Assembly: GCA_003525045.1 (NCBI GenBank)
Contig: DQGF01000002.1
Location: forward strand, 1 to 16,078
Direction: 5' to 3'
Source of the DNA: Pseudomonas sp.
GTDB taxonomy: Bacteria > Pseudomonadota > Gammaproteobacteria > Pseudomonadales > Pseudomonadaceae
Length of the DNA stretch: 16,078 nucleotides
How positions within the stretch are numbered: the stretch's first letter is position 1; every line of letters starts with the position of its first letter. Below the pieces are notes generated by a model that made no database searches, was not told the origin of the DNA, and worked only from the letters and a program-made list of their open reading frames with translations. Of this stretch, positions 14,406 through 16,078 are shown piece after piece. A program made the position numbers and the translations under genes.

Positions 14406-14700
14406 GCAAAGCTGCTGACCACCCAGTACGTTGACGGTTTACCGCTTCACCGCTTTGAAAAAGTGCTGGGCCGCCATGGCATCGATATCCCACGCCAGAC
14501 ACTGGCTCGCTGGATAATCCAGTGCGGTCAGCACTTCCAACCGCTGCTGAATTTAATGCGCGACAACCTGTTGAGCAGCCAGGTCATTCACTGCGATGAA
14601 ACCCGCGTGCAGGTGTTGAAAAAGCCTGACCGAGAGCCCGGCAGCCAGTCCTGGACGTGGTGCAAACCGGCGGCCCGCCGGACAAGCCGGTGATCCTTTT
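14406..14700 (+). mobile_element. IS66-family transposase remnant, frameshifted
   Basis: The plus-strand frame from about 14406 reads AKLLTTQYVDGLPLHRFEKV, then RHGIDIPRQTLARWI and the DDE-region motif VIHCDETRVQVLKKP, ending SQSWTW near 14661. This is the middle of an IS66 TnpC transposase. The sequence then slips one frame and continues as VQTGGPPDKPVILF until about 14700; one missing G (TGGTG where TGGGTG is expected) explains it. Beyond that, the open frame no longer looks like IS66. About 100 codons remain of the usual ~500, with no termini recognised. It lies between trmK and the thiamine-diphosphate enzyme gene. Confidence 0.8.
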
Positions 14701-14901
14701 TGTGACCGATACCTTCGCTTCAAGCTGGGATCAGTATCGGCTAAGTGCCTTTCTGCAAAAAAGTAGTGTTAGCTATGTAAAAAAAGCATCGAAACTACAA
14801 TTATTCAGCATTAGACGACATTGTTCCCTCTCCTTAGGCTTCGCCCCATTACCTGCGGCGCCTGGCGCGCCCGGTATCCTAAAATAATCGAGGAATGGGC
14901 G
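14701..14901. promoter_or_regulatory. AT-rich region upstream of the ThDP enzyme gene
   Basis: About 200 bp that are markedly richer in A and T than the flanks, with A-runs (CAAAAAAGTAG, GTAAAAAAAGC). No gene is recognised. It probably contains the promoter of the thiamine-diphosphate enzyme, but no clear -35/-10 pair was set. The change of composition at about 14700 also marks the end of the IS66 sequence. Confidence 0.35.
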
Positions 14902-16078
14902 ATGTCCGAACGCAGTGGTGGCCAACTTGTCGTTGATCAATTAACAAATGAAGGCGTGCAGACAGTGTTCTGCGTACCGGGTGAAAGTTATCTGGAAGTC
15001 CTTGATGCGTTACACGATTCGCCAATCAAGCTAGTTGTTTGTCGTCAGGAGGGTGGGGCGGGTTACATGGCCGATGCCCACGCTCGAATCACTGGAAAGA
15101 CTGGTGTGTTCATGGTGACTCGTGGCCCCGGTGCGGCCAATGCCATGGTCGCGTTACACACCGCCTGGCAAGACAGTGTGCCCCTGGTGCTGTTCGTTGG
15201 ACTCATTCCACGCGCTGAAACCTACCGAGAGTCTTTCCAGGAGTTCGATCTCAATGGCTGGTTCGGTACGACCACCAAAGGCGTGTTCCAGATCGAGCAC
15301 GCCGAGCGGATTCCTGAAATCGTTTCTCGGGCCTTTGCGCTGGCGCGCACAGGTCGGCCGGGCCCGGTAGTCATCGGACTGCCGGAGGACATGCTGCGTG
15401 ATCGCGTGCAGGCTCAGGCCGTCGAGCCCATCCGTACGCTGCAAAGCGTTCCCGGACAGGACGCCATTGCTCAGTTGGAGCACCTGTTGGCCATTGCTTT
15501 GAAACCGCTGGTGATTCTCGGCGGTGGAGGCTGGACGCCGCAGGCCACCCGACAGATCCAGCATTGGGCCGAACGCTACGAGCTACCGGTTGCCGTCGAC
15601 TTTAACTGCATGGACCTGATCGACCATCGCTCGCCATCCTATATCGGCTCGCTGGGTTATGGACGCTCACAGATCATGGCTGACGCGTTGCAAAACGCAG
15701 ATGTGGTGATTGGCATTGGCTCACCCTTGGGCGACATCGTGACAGACAGCTGGGCGCTGTTGCCGGTGCAGGGGCATGCGGCCAAACTGCTTACAGTAGT
15801 ACCGGACAGTGATTGTCTTGGCGCGATGCATCCTCAAGCGTTGCGCATCATTGCGGACATGCCCGGTTTTGCCTCCGCACTGGCGACCCTGACGCCATCT
15901 TCACCGGTGCGCTGGGGCGACCGCACCCGCGGGCTGCGTGAGGCGGGCGAACGCTACCGTCAGCCGCCCAATCTGGGCGGTGATATCGACCTCAACATTA
16001 TTTTCGAGCACTTGCAGCGATCGCTGCCAGACGATGCCATCGGCACATGGGGGGCTGGTAATCATGCCGGATGGGCCG
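14902..16078 (+). CDS. Thiamine-diphosphate enzyme, acetolactate synthase-like (5' part)
   Basis: The first 392 codons of an acetolactate synthase/benzoylformate decarboxylase-type ThDP enzyme, cut by the window end. The N-terminal pyrimidine-binding domain is clear: QLVVDQLTNEGVQTVFCVPG, then CRQEGGAGYMADAHARITGK, with the conserved Glu that activates thiamine, and RGPGAANAMVALHTAWQDSV. The middle Rossmann-like domain (LVILGGGGWTPQATRQ; DVVIGIGSPLGD) follows, and the PP-binding domain begins near TWGAGNHAGW. The catalytic type (acetolactate synthase, decarboxylase or lyase) is not decided. GAGGA about 7 nt before the ATG is the ribosome-binding site. No regulatory subunit gene is visible. 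Confidence 0.85.
   Translation, partial: MSERSGGQLVVDQLTNEGVQTVFCVPGESYLEVLDALHDSPIKLVVCRQEGGAGYMADAHARITGKTGVFMVTRGPGAANAMVALHTAWQDSVPLVLFVGLIPRAETYRESFQEFDLNGWFGTTTKGVFQIEHAERIPEIVSRAFALARTGRPGPVVIGLPEDMLRDRVQAQAVEPIRTLQSVPGQDAIAQLEHLLAIALKPLVILGGGGWTPQATRQIQHWAERYELPVAVDFNCMDLIDHRSPSYIGSLGYGRSQIMADALQNADVVIGIGSPLGDIVTDSWALLPVQGHAAKLLTVVPDSDCLGAMHPQALRIIADMPGFASALATLTPSSPVRWGDRTRGLREAGERYRQPPNLGGDIDLNIIFEHLQRSLPDDAIGTWGAGNHAGWA

Noticed and set aside
1..16078. CRISPR arrays, tRNA or rRNA genes, integrase genes.
   Set aside because: No regularly spaced repeats, no cloverleaf-like sequence and no tyrosine or serine recombinase motif were found by reading both strands.

Overview
The window looks like chromosomal DNA from the Pseudomonas fluorescens group. 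The evidence is moderately GC-rich coding sequence, two copies of the Pseudomonas-type DUF6124 gene, a TrmK-type tRNA methyltransferase, a large TonB-dependent receptor and small Pseudomonas-type hypothetical proteins. The assignment rests on recognised protein families, not on a database search. The region reads as accessory: intact single genes alternate with broken genes and insertion-sequence debris.

Layout. Positions 1-1570: a TetR-type regulator, a convergent and probably degraded HxlR-type regulator, and a 58-aa protein. Positions 1670-3800: a CHAD-domain protein, a ParA-like remnant overlapping its upstream region, a low-molecular-weight phosphatase/ArsC-like protein and a small cupin. 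Positions 3957-6568: a MAPEG membrane protein, a ferritin-like di-iron protein and a divergent AraC-type regulator. The region between the last two holds repeated half-sites that suggest local control. Positions 6604-9254: a YfcE-like phosphoesterase with its centre deleted, DUF6124 copy 1 with a long conserved leader, a NYN-domain nuclease split by one extra G, and an IS3 remnant. Positions 9282-12600: the TonB-dependent receptor, DUF6124 copy 2 with the same leader, and a 78-aa hypothetical protein. Positions 12775-16078: a lipoprotein followed by tandem terminators, the C-terminal part of a sugar dehydrogenase, trmK, an IS66 remnant with a broken frame, and the first 392 codons of a thiamine-diphosphate enzyme that runs off the end.

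The most interesting signal is the pair of DUF6124 loci (about 6915-7677 and 11593-12350). Besides the proteins, about 390 bp upstream is shared. Within it a 133-bp block (7461-7593 and 12135-12267) differs at only 3 positions, while the coding regions differ at roughly 9 percent. The leader holds a stem-loop whose stem is kept by a U.G to C-G change. It also has two copies of a GTTTAGCAG motif that can compete for one complementary CTGCTAA, with the gene-proximal copy touching an AGGAGG-like sequence. This looks like a structured regulatory RNA ahead of a gene of unknown function.

Broken genes are common: seven in 16 kb (HxlR-type, parA-like, YfcE-like, NYN, IS3, sugar dehydrogenase, IS66). 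This fits a site of repeated insertion and decay. The ORFs read antisense to the TonB receptor, trmK and other genes were judged to be shadows and left out.
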